20,176 nt of DNA from Opitutia bacterium UBA3151 (GTDB taxonomy: Bacteria; Verrucomicrobiota; Verrucomicrobiia; Opitutales; Seribacteraceae), in contig DEYT01000147.1 in assembly GCA_002364975.1 (NCBI GenBank), positions 1,588-21,763 on the forward strand, given 5' to 3'. Positions within the stretch are counted from its first letter, which is position 1; every line of letters begins with the position of its first letter. The notes under the pieces were generated by a model. That model made no database searches, was not told where the DNA came from, and saw only the letters and a list, made by a program, of their open reading frames with translations. This document shows positions 1-6,290 of this stretch, in pieces. The position numbers and the translations under genes are program-made.

Positions 1-561
1 TTCGAAAGACTGGAGGAGTTCAAACAATGGAGCTCAGGCAAGTATCGTGGCGTCAAGCGCGATGTCTACGAGGGAGGACACCGTGTGCCCTTCATCGTCA
101 AATGGCCTGGTAAAATCAAGCCAGGCTCGTTTTCCAACGAAGTGGTGAGTCAGGTCGACCTGGCGGCGAGCTTTGCCAAGATCATTGGACACCGCCTCGG
201 AAAGAAGGAGGCTATCGACAGCTACGATCTACTTCCGGTCTTCAAGGGGGAGAAGTACAACAAGCCTTTGCGCGTGGCGACCGTGCAAAACACTTCTCCT
301 AAAAAGTTCGCCCTCCGGCAAGCAGATTGGGTGCTTATTGATGCCCCGACCGGAGCTGCTAGAAAAGAAAAATCAGCCTACCTCAACCATTTTGGTTTGG
401 TTCCTTACGGACAAGGTCATGAAGGTCTGTTATTCAACCTTAAGAAAGATCCGCGTCAGTCTGAAAATCTGTACAACAAGTATCCCGATCGCGTTCAAAA
501 AATGAAGGCTCTCCTTCAAGAATATCTGAATGGAAAACCCTGTGCTCCAAGAAAGAACTAG
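1..561 (+). CDS. Sulfatase (type I arylsulfatase family), C-terminal part, cut by window edge
   Basis: The reading frame is open from base 1, so the gene begins left of the window and only its last 186 codons are seen. The fragment carries the sulfatase C-terminal signature YEGGHRVPFIVKWPGKI (roughly residues 23-39 of the fragment), then a VSQVDLAASFAKIIG helix and the usual closing block LFNLKKDPRQSENLYNKYPD. These are typical of formylglycine-dependent S1 sulfatases, which remove sulfate esters from polysaccharides in the periplasm or outside the cell. The catalytic C-x-P-x-R motif and the signal peptide must lie upstream and cannot be checked. The ATG at 85 is an internal methionine-like position, not the true start, because conserved sequence precedes it. 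The next gene starts 9 bases downstream, suggesting one operon. The family is certain; the substrate is unknown. Confidence 0.93.
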   Translation, partial: FERLEEFKQWSSGKYRGVKRDVYEGGHRVPFIVKWPGKIKPGSFSNEVVSQVDLAASFAKIIGHRLGKKEAIDSYDLLPVFKGEKYNKPLRVATVQNTSPKKFALRQADWVLIDAPTGAARKEKSAYLNHFGLVPYGQGHEGLLFNLKKDPRQSENLYNKYPDRVQKMKALLQEYLNGKPCAPRKN

Positions 562-570
562 AAAATTCAA

Positions 571-1692
571 ATGCATATTAAAATTACCTTTCTTTTTTTT
601 GTTGGCTTACTTTGCTTGAAATTAGTGGGTCAAGAATCCAGCCCAATCAGAATCAAACATGAAAAAGGTAGGTATTGGCTGGCCAAGCCCGATGGCAAAT
701 TATTTTTCGCCCACGGAATTACACATGCCCGTAACCTACAAGGCCAACAGGAATTAAATAAATTTTCTAAAGCCTGCAAGGAGATTGGATTTAATGCTTA
801 TGGATACGGTTGCCCGGAAGGTTTACGCAACGACATGCCTTTCGTGGAAAGTTGGAATCACTTAGTTCCTATGTCCTATTACCGCGAGAAAGGAGCCGTT
901 CAATTTGTCGACATTTTTGATCCTAAGGAACAAGCCAAACTCATTAGTGGAATTAAGTTTATTTGTCTCCGCAGTCGGAATAATCCAAACACTATAGGAT
1001 ATTGTTGGACCGATTTGGGTTCGTGGCCTTTGGAAAATCCTTCGGGTAAAAACTGGGTCGACTATATCCGAAAGCTTCCTGAAGATTCACACGGTCAAAA
1101 AGCATATCGTAAGTTTCTTTCTTCCTGGAAAGGAAAAACCGGTAAAATTCAAGATCTCGCTTTCCTTCGGTTGATCGCCAGGGAATATTTCCGAATCGTA
1201 GGTACAACCCAGCGAGAATTCACTCCAGATCACTTGGTCTTTGGGGAACGTTTTGCCTTTAATACCCTGGTACCCGAAGTCTTTGAGGAAATGCTTCCTT
1301 ATGTCGATGCCATTGCCATCCAACCCCCCTTTCAGTCCCATTTCCCCAAGGAAAAGTTCGAGGAAATTTACAAACTTAGTAGTAAACCCATCCTGATTTG
1401 TGACTTTGCCGTGCGATTTTTAGACGGAGATAAAAATATTAGCGGATGGAAACCGGAACCCAATTCAATTGCCGCAGGAAAAGCCTATGCTCATTACATC
1501 ATGCAGGCATTCGATACGGGTTATATTGTTGGTTCATTTTGGTGCAACCCCTTGGATTCTGGGCGAGGATTTGGAAATACTGGAATAAAACAGGGCTTTT
1601 TCGGGGAAAAATTCACCAATCGAACCGGATTGCATGACTCAGTCCGTGAACTTGCTGGTTGGATCAATCAAAGGACACCGGCAAGACCGTAA
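571..1692 (+). CDS. Secreted TIM-barrel glycoside-hydrolase-like protein (agarase-related)
   Basis: This 373-residue protein starts with a signal peptide (about residues 1-20, MHIKITFLFFVGLLCLKLVG). It has the look of a clan-A (beta/alpha)8 glycoside hydrolase: an early FFAHGITHARN strand, IGYCWTDLGSWPL at about 142-154, VFGERF with Glu226 at the end of a strand, VDAIAIQPP at 245-253, KPILICDFAV at 272-281 and GSFWCNPLDSG near 321-331. The arrangement resembles proteins annotated as agarase or GH50/GH42-like in PVC bacteria. Glu226 is the plausible general acid. The second carboxylate, at the strand where clan-A enzymes carry the nucleophile Glu, appears as Asp278. The gene follows the sulfatase by 9 bases and probably shares its transcript, which fits a role on a sulfated polysaccharide. 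No Shine-Dalgarno sequence is visible. The fold assignment is fairly secure; family number and substrate are not. Confidence 0.7.
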   Translation: MHIKITFLFFVGLLCLKLVGQESSPIRIKHEKGRYWLAKPDGKLFFAHGITHARNLQGQQELNKFSKACKEIGFNAYGYGCPEGLRNDMPFVESWNHLVPMSYYREKGAVQFVDIFDPKEQAKLISGIKFICLRSRNNPNTIGYCWTDLGSWPLENPSGKNWVDYIRKLPEDSHGQKAYRKFLSSWKGKTGKIQDLAFLRLIAREYFRIVGTTQREFTPDHLVFGERFAFNTLVPEVFEEMLPYVDAIAIQPPFQSHFPKEKFEEIYKLSSKPILICDFAVRFLDGDKNISGWKPEPNSIAAGKAYAHYIMQAFDTGYIVGSFWCNPLDSGRGFGNTGIKQGFFGEKFTNRTGLHDSVRELAGWINQRTPARP

Positions 1693-1698
1693 GCTCTT

Positions 1699-2121
1699 TT
1701 AGATAATTCTCTTACGCAGTTCCCGAAGAATACCCAAGTATTCTTCTTTTACTACCTGCTCAGCTTGGTCAAAGGAGATGACTACCCTTTTGCGTTCCTT
1801 TTTTTCGGGAAAACTATTTAGGATCTTTTTTACTCTCATCGAATAGATCCTAATTCTCTTTCCATTTTCAGAGGATTTGAAGTCGTAGTACTTAAAGTTT
1901 AACGAGCCCTGCAATCCTGCTTCTTCAAAAGCTTCTCTTTTTGCCTGGATTCGATCGGAACGTTTTTTCGCTCGATTTCCCTTAGGCAAAATCCAGGACT
2001 CTCTTTTACGGCTAGTAACAAGAACAACTTTAGCAGTTTCTGTGTAAGCAAAAACCCCGACTTGATAGTCTTTGTTCTCTTCATGTACCAATCTTTGATG
2101 ATTTTTCTGTATTTTTAGCAT
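1699..2121 (-). CDS. Nudix hydrolase
   Basis: This 140-residue protein is a single Nudix domain. Nudix enzymes hydrolyse nucleoside diphosphates linked to another group, or diphosphoinositol-type compounds. The strand ESWILPKG at about 41-48 leads into the Nudix box: Gly48, then Arg62-Glu63, Glu66-Glu67 and Gly69 within KREAFEEAGL. The first Glu of the canonical Gx5Ex7REUxEExGU pattern is replaced by Arg54. This is also seen in a bacterial subgroup with WVxPKG ahead of a Lys-rich box, so it need not mean inactivity. The metal-binding REUxEE core is complete. There is no signal peptide, so it is cytoplasmic, unlike its neighbours. It starts 2 bases after the stop of the ribbon-helix-helix gene and is very likely co-transcribed and coupled with it. 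Its 3' end faces the hydrolase gene with 6 bases between stops. Confidence 0.88.
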   Translation of the reverse strand: MLKIQKNHQRLVHEENKDYQVGVFAYTETAKVVLVTSRKRESWILPKGNRAKKRSDRIQAKREAFEEAGLQGSLNFKYYDFKSSENGKRIRIYSMRVKKILNSFPEKKERKRVVISFDQAEQVVKEEYLGILRELRKRII

Positions 2122-2123
2122 AA

Positions 2124-2288
2124 TTATTTTTTGTTTTTGAGAAGCCCCACCACGAGATCCTCGATAATTTGCTGAACGCTTGTATCCTTCTTCACCGCAT
2201 AAATCTTCAGTTTTTTTAGAACCGACTCCTCAAGACGCAAAGATGTGTTCTTGCGTTTTGTCTTCTTAATACGGGGTTTAGAAGGCAT
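2124..2288 (-). CDS. Small ribbon-helix-helix (CopG/Arc-like) DNA-binding protein
   Basis: The 54-residue product from the ATG at 2288 (MPSKPRIKK...) has a basic N-terminal tail, a short strand KNTSLRLEE at about 13-21, helix A LKKLKIYAVKKD, a turn TSV, and helix B QQIIEDLVVGLLKNK. This is the ribbon-helix-helix pattern of dimeric repressors and type II antitoxins. Longer starts up to 2339 are possible. However, they would place hydrophobic, non-conserved residues before the basic tail and would translate across a good -10 box (2298-2303), so 2288 is preferred. The stop lies 2 bases before the Nudix start, forming a two-gene cassette. Self-repression of the pair is the natural expectation for this family, but that is inference. 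It could equally be a stand-alone regulator. Confidence 0.75.
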   Translation of the reverse strand: MPSKPRIKKTKRKNTSLRLEESVLKKLKIYAVKKDTSVQQIIEDLVVGLLKNKK

Positions 2289-2297
2289 AAAGAAAAC

Positions 2298-2323
2298 ATT
2301 ATACATTGACGTCATAAAGTCAA
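2298..2323 (-). promoter_or_regulatory. Probable promoter with embedded palindrome for the RHH-Nudix pair
   Basis: On the minus strand a perfect TATAAT (2303-2298) lies 9 bases before the ATG at 2288, so transcription would start only about 3 bases before that codon, giving an almost leaderless mRNA. A TTGACT (2323-2318) sits upstream with a short 14-base spacer (15 bases if CTTGAC at 2324-2319 is used), so the -35 element is weak. The perfect 8-base palindrome TGACGTCA (2307-2314) lies between the two boxes, where a bound repressor would block RNA polymerase. It is a candidate operator for the ribbon-helix-helix protein encoded immediately downstream. No experimental support is visible. Confidence 0.45.
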
Positions 2324-2417
2324 GAAGTAAAGAATTCAAAAATCTCGAAGGTGCTTCACCTATAAAGAGTAAGGCTTCAATTATTGACAGTATTCAACCA
2401 AATAAGCAGGGTATATA

Positions 2418-2441
2418 ACTTTCATTTTGCTGTGTGAAAGT
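2418..2441 (+). promoter_or_regulatory. Inverted repeat spanning the beta-helix gene start codon
   Basis: ACTTTCA (2418-2424) and TGAAAGT (2435-2441) are perfect 7-base complementary arms separated by 10 bases. The GTG start codon (2434-2436) straddles the loop and the right arm. In mRNA this could form a small hairpin that restricts initiation; in DNA it could be a dyad operator. AT-rich intergenic DNA yields such repeats by chance, so confidence is low. A TTGACA (2384-2389) and a TATATAAC stretch (2412-2419) lie upstream, but their spacing (22 or more bases) is not a normal promoter. Confidence 0.25.
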
Positions 2442-4464
2442 CTTAATACAAAATCTTCTTGCTTTCTTTGTGCTTGGTACTATCTCCCCCTTGCCATTTG
2501 TATCAAGTGCCCGGACTTTTGTGGTCTCCCCAAAGGGAAATGATGCTCACAGGGGAACCTTCGAGGAACCCCTTCGGACCATATCATCCGGTGCCAGACG
2601 GGCGAATCCCGGAGATATTGTCTTTGTTCTCGAGGGAACCTATCGGGAGCGTGTTACCCCGATGCGAGGCGGGGAAAAAGGGAAGCGGGTGATTTACCGA
2701 GCGGAACCCGGAAAAAGAGTCTACATAAAAGGTTCGGAGATTTGGCAACCTACATGGAAAAAGGAAGGGGATGGCATTTATTCTGCAGAACCAGCAGATG
2801 ATCTGTTCAATGACCGAAGTGGCGAGTATTTGGATGGGCACAACCCCTTCATGATCGAACTCGCCTCCACCCCCTATCAGAGGGAGGGAAGAAAAGAAGA
2901 GCGTCGTCGCCAGGCAGGTGATCAGAGAATTCATCATGCCGACAAGCGGATCATATTCACCTGCGGTCAGATCTTCGTTGAGGGTAGACCTTTTCAAGAA
3001 GTTCCCCTCCAAGAGGAATTAATTCCGGGGTCATGGTGGTACCGTAAAGCTCAAAATCGAGTCTACATTCATTTTGACAAGCTTGATCCCAGTAATCTCA
3101 AGGTTGAGATTACCACCAGAAGACGTCTCTTTGCTCCTATTCGAAGGGGTTTGGGGTACATCACCGTGGAAGGATTTATTTTTGAACACTGTGGAAACCA
3201 ATACCCCACCGACTTTTGGATCCAAGACGAAAACGCCCAGAAAGGAGCGGTGGGTACCGAAGCGGGACACCACTGGATTATTAGGCGAAATGTCATTCGA
3301 TATTGTAAAACATTTGCCATTGATTGCGGCCGGGTAGATCAACACTCACCCACTCGATCAACCTCATTCGACAACCTGATTGAAAAAAATTACATTATCG
3401 ATAACGGATCCGCCGGAATCCTGAGCTACGGATCACGCGATCTCACCCTTCGGGGAAATGTAATCCTTCGAAATAATTACCTGAAATTCTCGGGGATTAA
3501 ACGATGGGAACAGGGGGGGATTAAATGCCATAAAATGGAAAATGGACTGATTGAGGGAAATTACATTGCTTACAATCACCATTCTCCTGGGATTTGGCTA
3601 GATAATGAGTTTCCCGATAGCCGAATTTCGCGAAATGTCATTCATGACAACGGGACCCAAGGCCTTTTTCTGGAAATGAGTGATTATGATTTCGACAGCA
3701 TTCTAGTTGATCAAAACCTTATTTTCTCCAATGCCGAAAGTGCGGTGTATATTCACGACGCATCCGGAGCCACTTTTGCCAACAATATATTAGCTTCCAA
3801 CCCGACCCGGGATTCAAATAACAGAGCCATTCAGATCAAGCAGGTATCCAAAAGAACTAGGAGCCAAAAGCATTCGTTTTTTAACAACTTAATTATAGGT
3901 AATTCCCCGAATATCGAGGTGAACTACCCGGCATTTAAAGGTGGCCCTCAAAAATTCGACCATAACCTTTACGGTGTCGAGATGAAGGAACGCAATTTTG
4001 TGATCAATGCCTTTAGTGACCAACCCACTCCATGGTCCAGTGAAGCATTTACAAGAAGGATTCTAGAAGATTTAAAATTAAAAAAGATGCCCACCTCCTT
4101 GGTAAACAGCGAAAAAAGAATCGCCCTGAATTTTCAGGAATGGAAAAAATTCTGGAATCATCACCAAATGAAGAATGACCAAAAAAGCCAGTTCATTTCT
4201 GATATAACCATCGGTTACAAAGCCAATTCTCATGTCCTCACAATTGAACATTCAGCCGGTTCCCAATTAGGAGACAGTTACCGAGCCAAGGCAGAGAAAA
4301 GTTTGATTTTTGATTGTATCAAACAAACATTTCTTGAAGATCCACCCGGACCTTTCACCCATGCTATGTTACCCAGGGAAAGTTTTAATGCCTGGAATGG
4401 CTTACCCCATTTTTCTGAGGGCGATCTACCTAAGAGAGGGTGGACTTTGCTTGAAGGAGATTGA
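2434..4464 (+). CDS. Secreted right-handed parallel beta-helix protein (DUF1565-type N-terminus)
   Basis: This 676-residue protein starts at GTG. An in-frame stop at 2416-2418 rules out a much longer version. A signal peptide (about 1-26, ending PFVSSA) is followed by a DUF1565-like block: VSPKGNDAHRGTFEEPLRTI and then ANPGDIVFVLEGTYRERV. Residues of about 230-460 show the repeating rungs of a right-handed beta-helix, with recurring N-x-I/V asparagine-ladder elements such as IRRNVIRYC, IEKNYIIDNG, LRGNVILRNN, IEGNYIAYN, ISRNVIHDNG, VDQNLIFSN and FANNILASN. The last 200 or so residues are not recognised. Such proteins include polysaccharide lyases, glycoside hydrolases and carbohydrate-binding proteins. 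No catalytic signature could be identified, so no reaction is assigned. It lies between the hydrolase block and a sulfatase remnant, consistent with a polysaccharide locus. No Shine-Dalgarno sequence is seen. Confidence 0.82.
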   Translation: MKVLIQNLLAFFVLGTISPLPFVSSARTFVVSPKGNDAHRGTFEEPLRTISSGARRANPGDIVFVLEGTYRERVTPMRGGEKGKRVIYRAEPGKRVYIKGSEIWQPTWKKEGDGIYSAEPADDLFNDRSGEYLDGHNPFMIELASTPYQREGRKEERRRQAGDQRIHHADKRIIFTCGQIFVEGRPFQEVPLQEELIPGSWWYRKAQNRVYIHFDKLDPSNLKVEITTRRRLFAPIRRGLGYITVEGFIFEHCGNQYPTDFWIQDENAQKGAVGTEAGHHWIIRRNVIRYCKTFAIDCGRVDQHSPTRSTSFDNLIEKNYIIDNGSAGILSYGSRDLTLRGNVILRNNYLKFSGIKRWEQGGIKCHKMENGLIEGNYIAYNHHSPGIWLDNEFPDSRISRNVIHDNGTQGLFLEMSDYDFDSILVDQNLIFSNAESAVYIHDASGATFANNILASNPTRDSNNRAIQIKQVSKRTRSQKHSFFNNLIIGNSPNIEVNYPAFKGGPQKFDHNLYGVEMKERNFVINAFSDQPTPWSSEAFTRRILEDLKLKKMPTSLVNSEKRIALNFQEWKKFWNHHQMKNDQKSQFISDITIGYKANSHVLTIEHSAGSQLGDSYRAKAEKSLIFDCIKQTFLEDPPGPFTHAMLPRESFNAWNGLPHFSEGDLPKRGWTLLEGD

Positions 4465-4494
4465 AAATAAAGTCTTCTTTTTAAATCAATCGTA

Positions 4495-4508
4495 AAAGGA
4501 ATTCCTTT
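4495..4508. promoter_or_regulatory. Perfect 14-base palindrome ahead of the sulfatase remnant
   Basis: AAAGGAATTCCTTT reads identically on both strands and ends 14 bases before the ATG at 4523. It follows the beta-helix gene stop by about 30 bases. It could be an operator or a short hairpin. No run of T follows directly, so it is a poor intrinsic terminator. Similar A/G-armed dyads precede the esterase at 8952 and the sulfatase at 14132. Confidence 0.3.
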
Positions 4509-4522
4509 GTAAACATGTAAGA

Positions 4523-4906
4523 ATGATGAAACTAAAATGTGAGTGTATTTTTCCTCTTATAATCTTCCTTCTTTTTTCGATCTCGGTTGATGCCCAAAGA
4601 ATCTCCTCAATGCCTAACCTTATAATCCTGCTCGCCGATGACTTGGGATACGGAGAATTAGGATGCCAGGGAAACCGGGAATATCCTCACGAGTGGCTTT
4701 TTTGGAGACAAAGCCATAAAACTGCCTTTCGCGTGGGCGACATGAAAATTCTCAGGCAATCATCCAAAAAATGGGAACTATATGATCTTGGCAAGGATCC
4801 CGCAGAGACCAAGGACTTAATTTTGGACCAGCCGAAACAATTTAATTTACTCTTCGATGGGTGGGAAAAAATCAACGGCAACATGATAGATCCACATTTT
4901 AGATAA
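4523..4906 (+). pseudogene. Sulfatase remnant with in-frame loss of the catalytic core
   Basis: The 127-codon frame encodes a signal peptide (about 1-24, LIIFLLFSISVDA), then the first sulfatase strand PNLIILLADDLGYGELGCQG with the Asp-Asp metal ligands at 39-40. At about residue 55 (base 4687/4688) it jumps directly to a C-terminal sulfatase segment HEWLFWRQSHKTAFRVGDMK, followed by WELYDLGKDPAETKDL. Intact family members have some 300 or more residues between these motifs, including the formylglycine C-x-P-x-R site, the lysine/histidine ligands and the DHG motif; all are absent here. The frame, start and stop remain intact, so the loss is a clean in-frame deletion, either recent or an assembly collapse. 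It cannot be an active sulfatase. The exported product could be made but would probably not fold. It lies 58 bases after the beta-helix gene and 91 bases before the DUF1552 gene. Confidence 0.85.
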
Positions 4907-4959
4907 GTTTGGGAGCCCATACTTCCTTTCGATTTCTTCAGCAAAAAAGCAGTGTGACC

Positions 4960-4988
4960 TTGGTTTTCATCGTCATTTAGCATAGAAT
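4960..4988 (+). promoter_or_regulatory. Probable sigma-70-type promoter for the DUF1552 operon
   Basis: TTGGTT (4960-4965) and TAGAAT (4983-4988) are separated by exactly 17 bases. The -10 matches consensus at 5 of 6 positions; the -35 matches at only 3 of 6. The predicted start site is about 2-3 bases before the ATG at 4998, implying a nearly leaderless transcript, in keeping with the absence of a Shine-Dalgarno sequence. It would drive the DUF1552 gene, the di-haem partner 9 bases after it, and possibly the esterase. Confidence 0.4.
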
Positions 4989-4997
4989 ATTTCATCT

Positions 4998-6281
4998 ATG
5001 TTATTAAAAAAGAAAATAGAAAGGCGTAAATTTTTGTATGGGTTGGGTGGTTCCATGCTCGCACTGCCCCTGCTTGAAATTAATGCCTCCAGTCCATCGT
5101 TAATTCCGCCCAAGCGAATAACTGCTACCGGGATTTTCTATGGCTTTGTCCCAGAAAATTTTCATCCTGTTGAAACAGGTTCGCACTTCACTACGCCTGA
5201 ACTGCTCAAACCCCTGGATTCCTATCGGCAAGATTACACCGTTTTTTCCGGCTTGGATCACAACCTTAGCGGTGGGCATAACGCAACCAAGTTTTTTCTT
5301 TCCGGGATTCCCACCAATCAATCCAAGGGGTTCGCCGAGGCCAATATTTCCATGGATCAGAAAGCTGCTGATTTCGTCGGGAAACAAACCAGGTACTCAT
5401 CCTTGACCTTGGATGCAGATCGGGGCAACGAACACTCCCTTGCGTGGACTCGGAATGGCAATGCCATCCAACCGATTCGAAGCCTTGAAAAGTTGTATCG
5501 CCTGCTTTTTCGAAAGGAGAACTCAACTGATCGAAACCAGACCGCACGCACCCTTGCCGATAAAAAATCCATCCTCGACCTTGCCAAGCTCCAAGCCGAT
5601 GACTTTAGGAAAAACCTAGGAACCGAGGATACCCAAAAACTGGACCAGTATTTCACTTCCGTTCGTGAATTCGAAAAACGGATCGACCAGTCAAGCCTCT
5701 GGTTGGATCAAGAAAAACCCGATACTGACTACACTATACCCACGGGTGCCGACTCGCTGACTCTGCATGACCGCACCCCCCTCTTTTATGATTTAATTAC
5801 CCTTGCTCTTCAAACGGATTCCACCCGGGTGATTAGCTTGGCATTCACAAATTTAGGAAAAGAAAATGGAGGTATTCCGGGGGTCACCCAAGGATATCAT
5901 ACCCTCTCCCATCATGGTCAGGTACCCGATGCCATTGATGAGCTTTCACTGATTGAGACCTTTCATGTATCTCAATTCTCACGCTTCCTTGGTAAACTGA
6001 AGGATATTAAAGAACCCAATGGTGCCACCCTACTGGACAACACCATGGCACTTCTGGGAAGTGGAATGAGCAACGCCAATTCTCACAGTAATCGTGACTT
6101 ACCCATTCTCCTTGCAGGTGGCGGCTTCAAACACGGGCAGCACATGCATTTTGCCCGTTCCGGCAAGCAATCCACCCCACTTTGCAACCTGTATCTTTCC
6201 ATGTTGCAGAATTTCGGGTTGGAAGTGGATCAATACAACACATCATCTGGTACGCTAACCGGGCTTGAGAAGATCAGCTGA
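4998..6281 (+). CDS. DUF1552 family exported protein
   Basis: The 427-residue protein begins with a Tat-like leader: twin arginines at 9-10 in IERRKFLYGLGGS, then a hydrophobic stretch and ALPLLE. This is the typical opening of DUF1552 (PF07586) proteins. The family pattern continues with a GIFYGFVPENFHP segment, YTVFSGLDH, a SGGHNATKFFLSG block, SMDQKAADFVG, LALQTDSTRVISLAF at about 265-285, and the closing LLGSGMSNANSHSNRDLPILLAGGG region. Length is normal for the family. Its biochemical role is not established. Family members are nearly always encoded beside a DUF1587/DUF1592-type cytochrome, as here with 9 bases between them, so the two probably form one exported complex or pathway. Export in folded form by Tat would suit a cofactor- or metal-containing protein, but no cofactor motif is evident. 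Confidence 0.88.
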   Translation: MLLKKKIERRKFLYGLGGSMLALPLLEINASSPSLIPPKRITATGIFYGFVPENFHPVETGSHFTTPELLKPLDSYRQDYTVFSGLDHNLSGGHNATKFFLSGIPTNQSKGFAEANISMDQKAADFVGKQTRYSSLTLDADRGNEHSLAWTRNGNAIQPIRSLEKLYRLLFRKENSTDRNQTARTLADKKSILDLAKLQADDFRKNLGTEDTQKLDQYFTSVREFEKRIDQSSLWLDQEKPDTDYTIPTGADSLTLHDRTPLFYDLITLALQTDSTRVISLAFTNLGKENGGIPGVTQGYHTLSHHGQVPDAIDELSLIETFHVSQFSRFLGKLKDIKEPNGATLLDNTMALLGSGMSNANSHSNRDLPILLAGGGFKHGQHMHFARSGKQSTPLCNLYLSMLQNFGLEVDQYNTSSGTLTGLEKIS

Positions 6282-6290
6282 TTCCGATCC

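Noticed and set aside
2349..2361. Small hairpin AGGTG-CTT-CACCT
   Set aside because: Only a 5-base stem with a 3-base loop and no following T-run. Too weak to call a terminator or operator.
2384..2419. TTGACA and TATATAAC as a promoter for the beta-helix gene
   Set aside because: The spacing of 22-24 bases is well outside the usual 16-18. A promoter probably lies here, but this pair cannot be supported.
2584..3012. 142-codon open frame on the minus strand
   Set aside because: Antisense to the beta-helix gene, with no domain and no plausible regulatory context.
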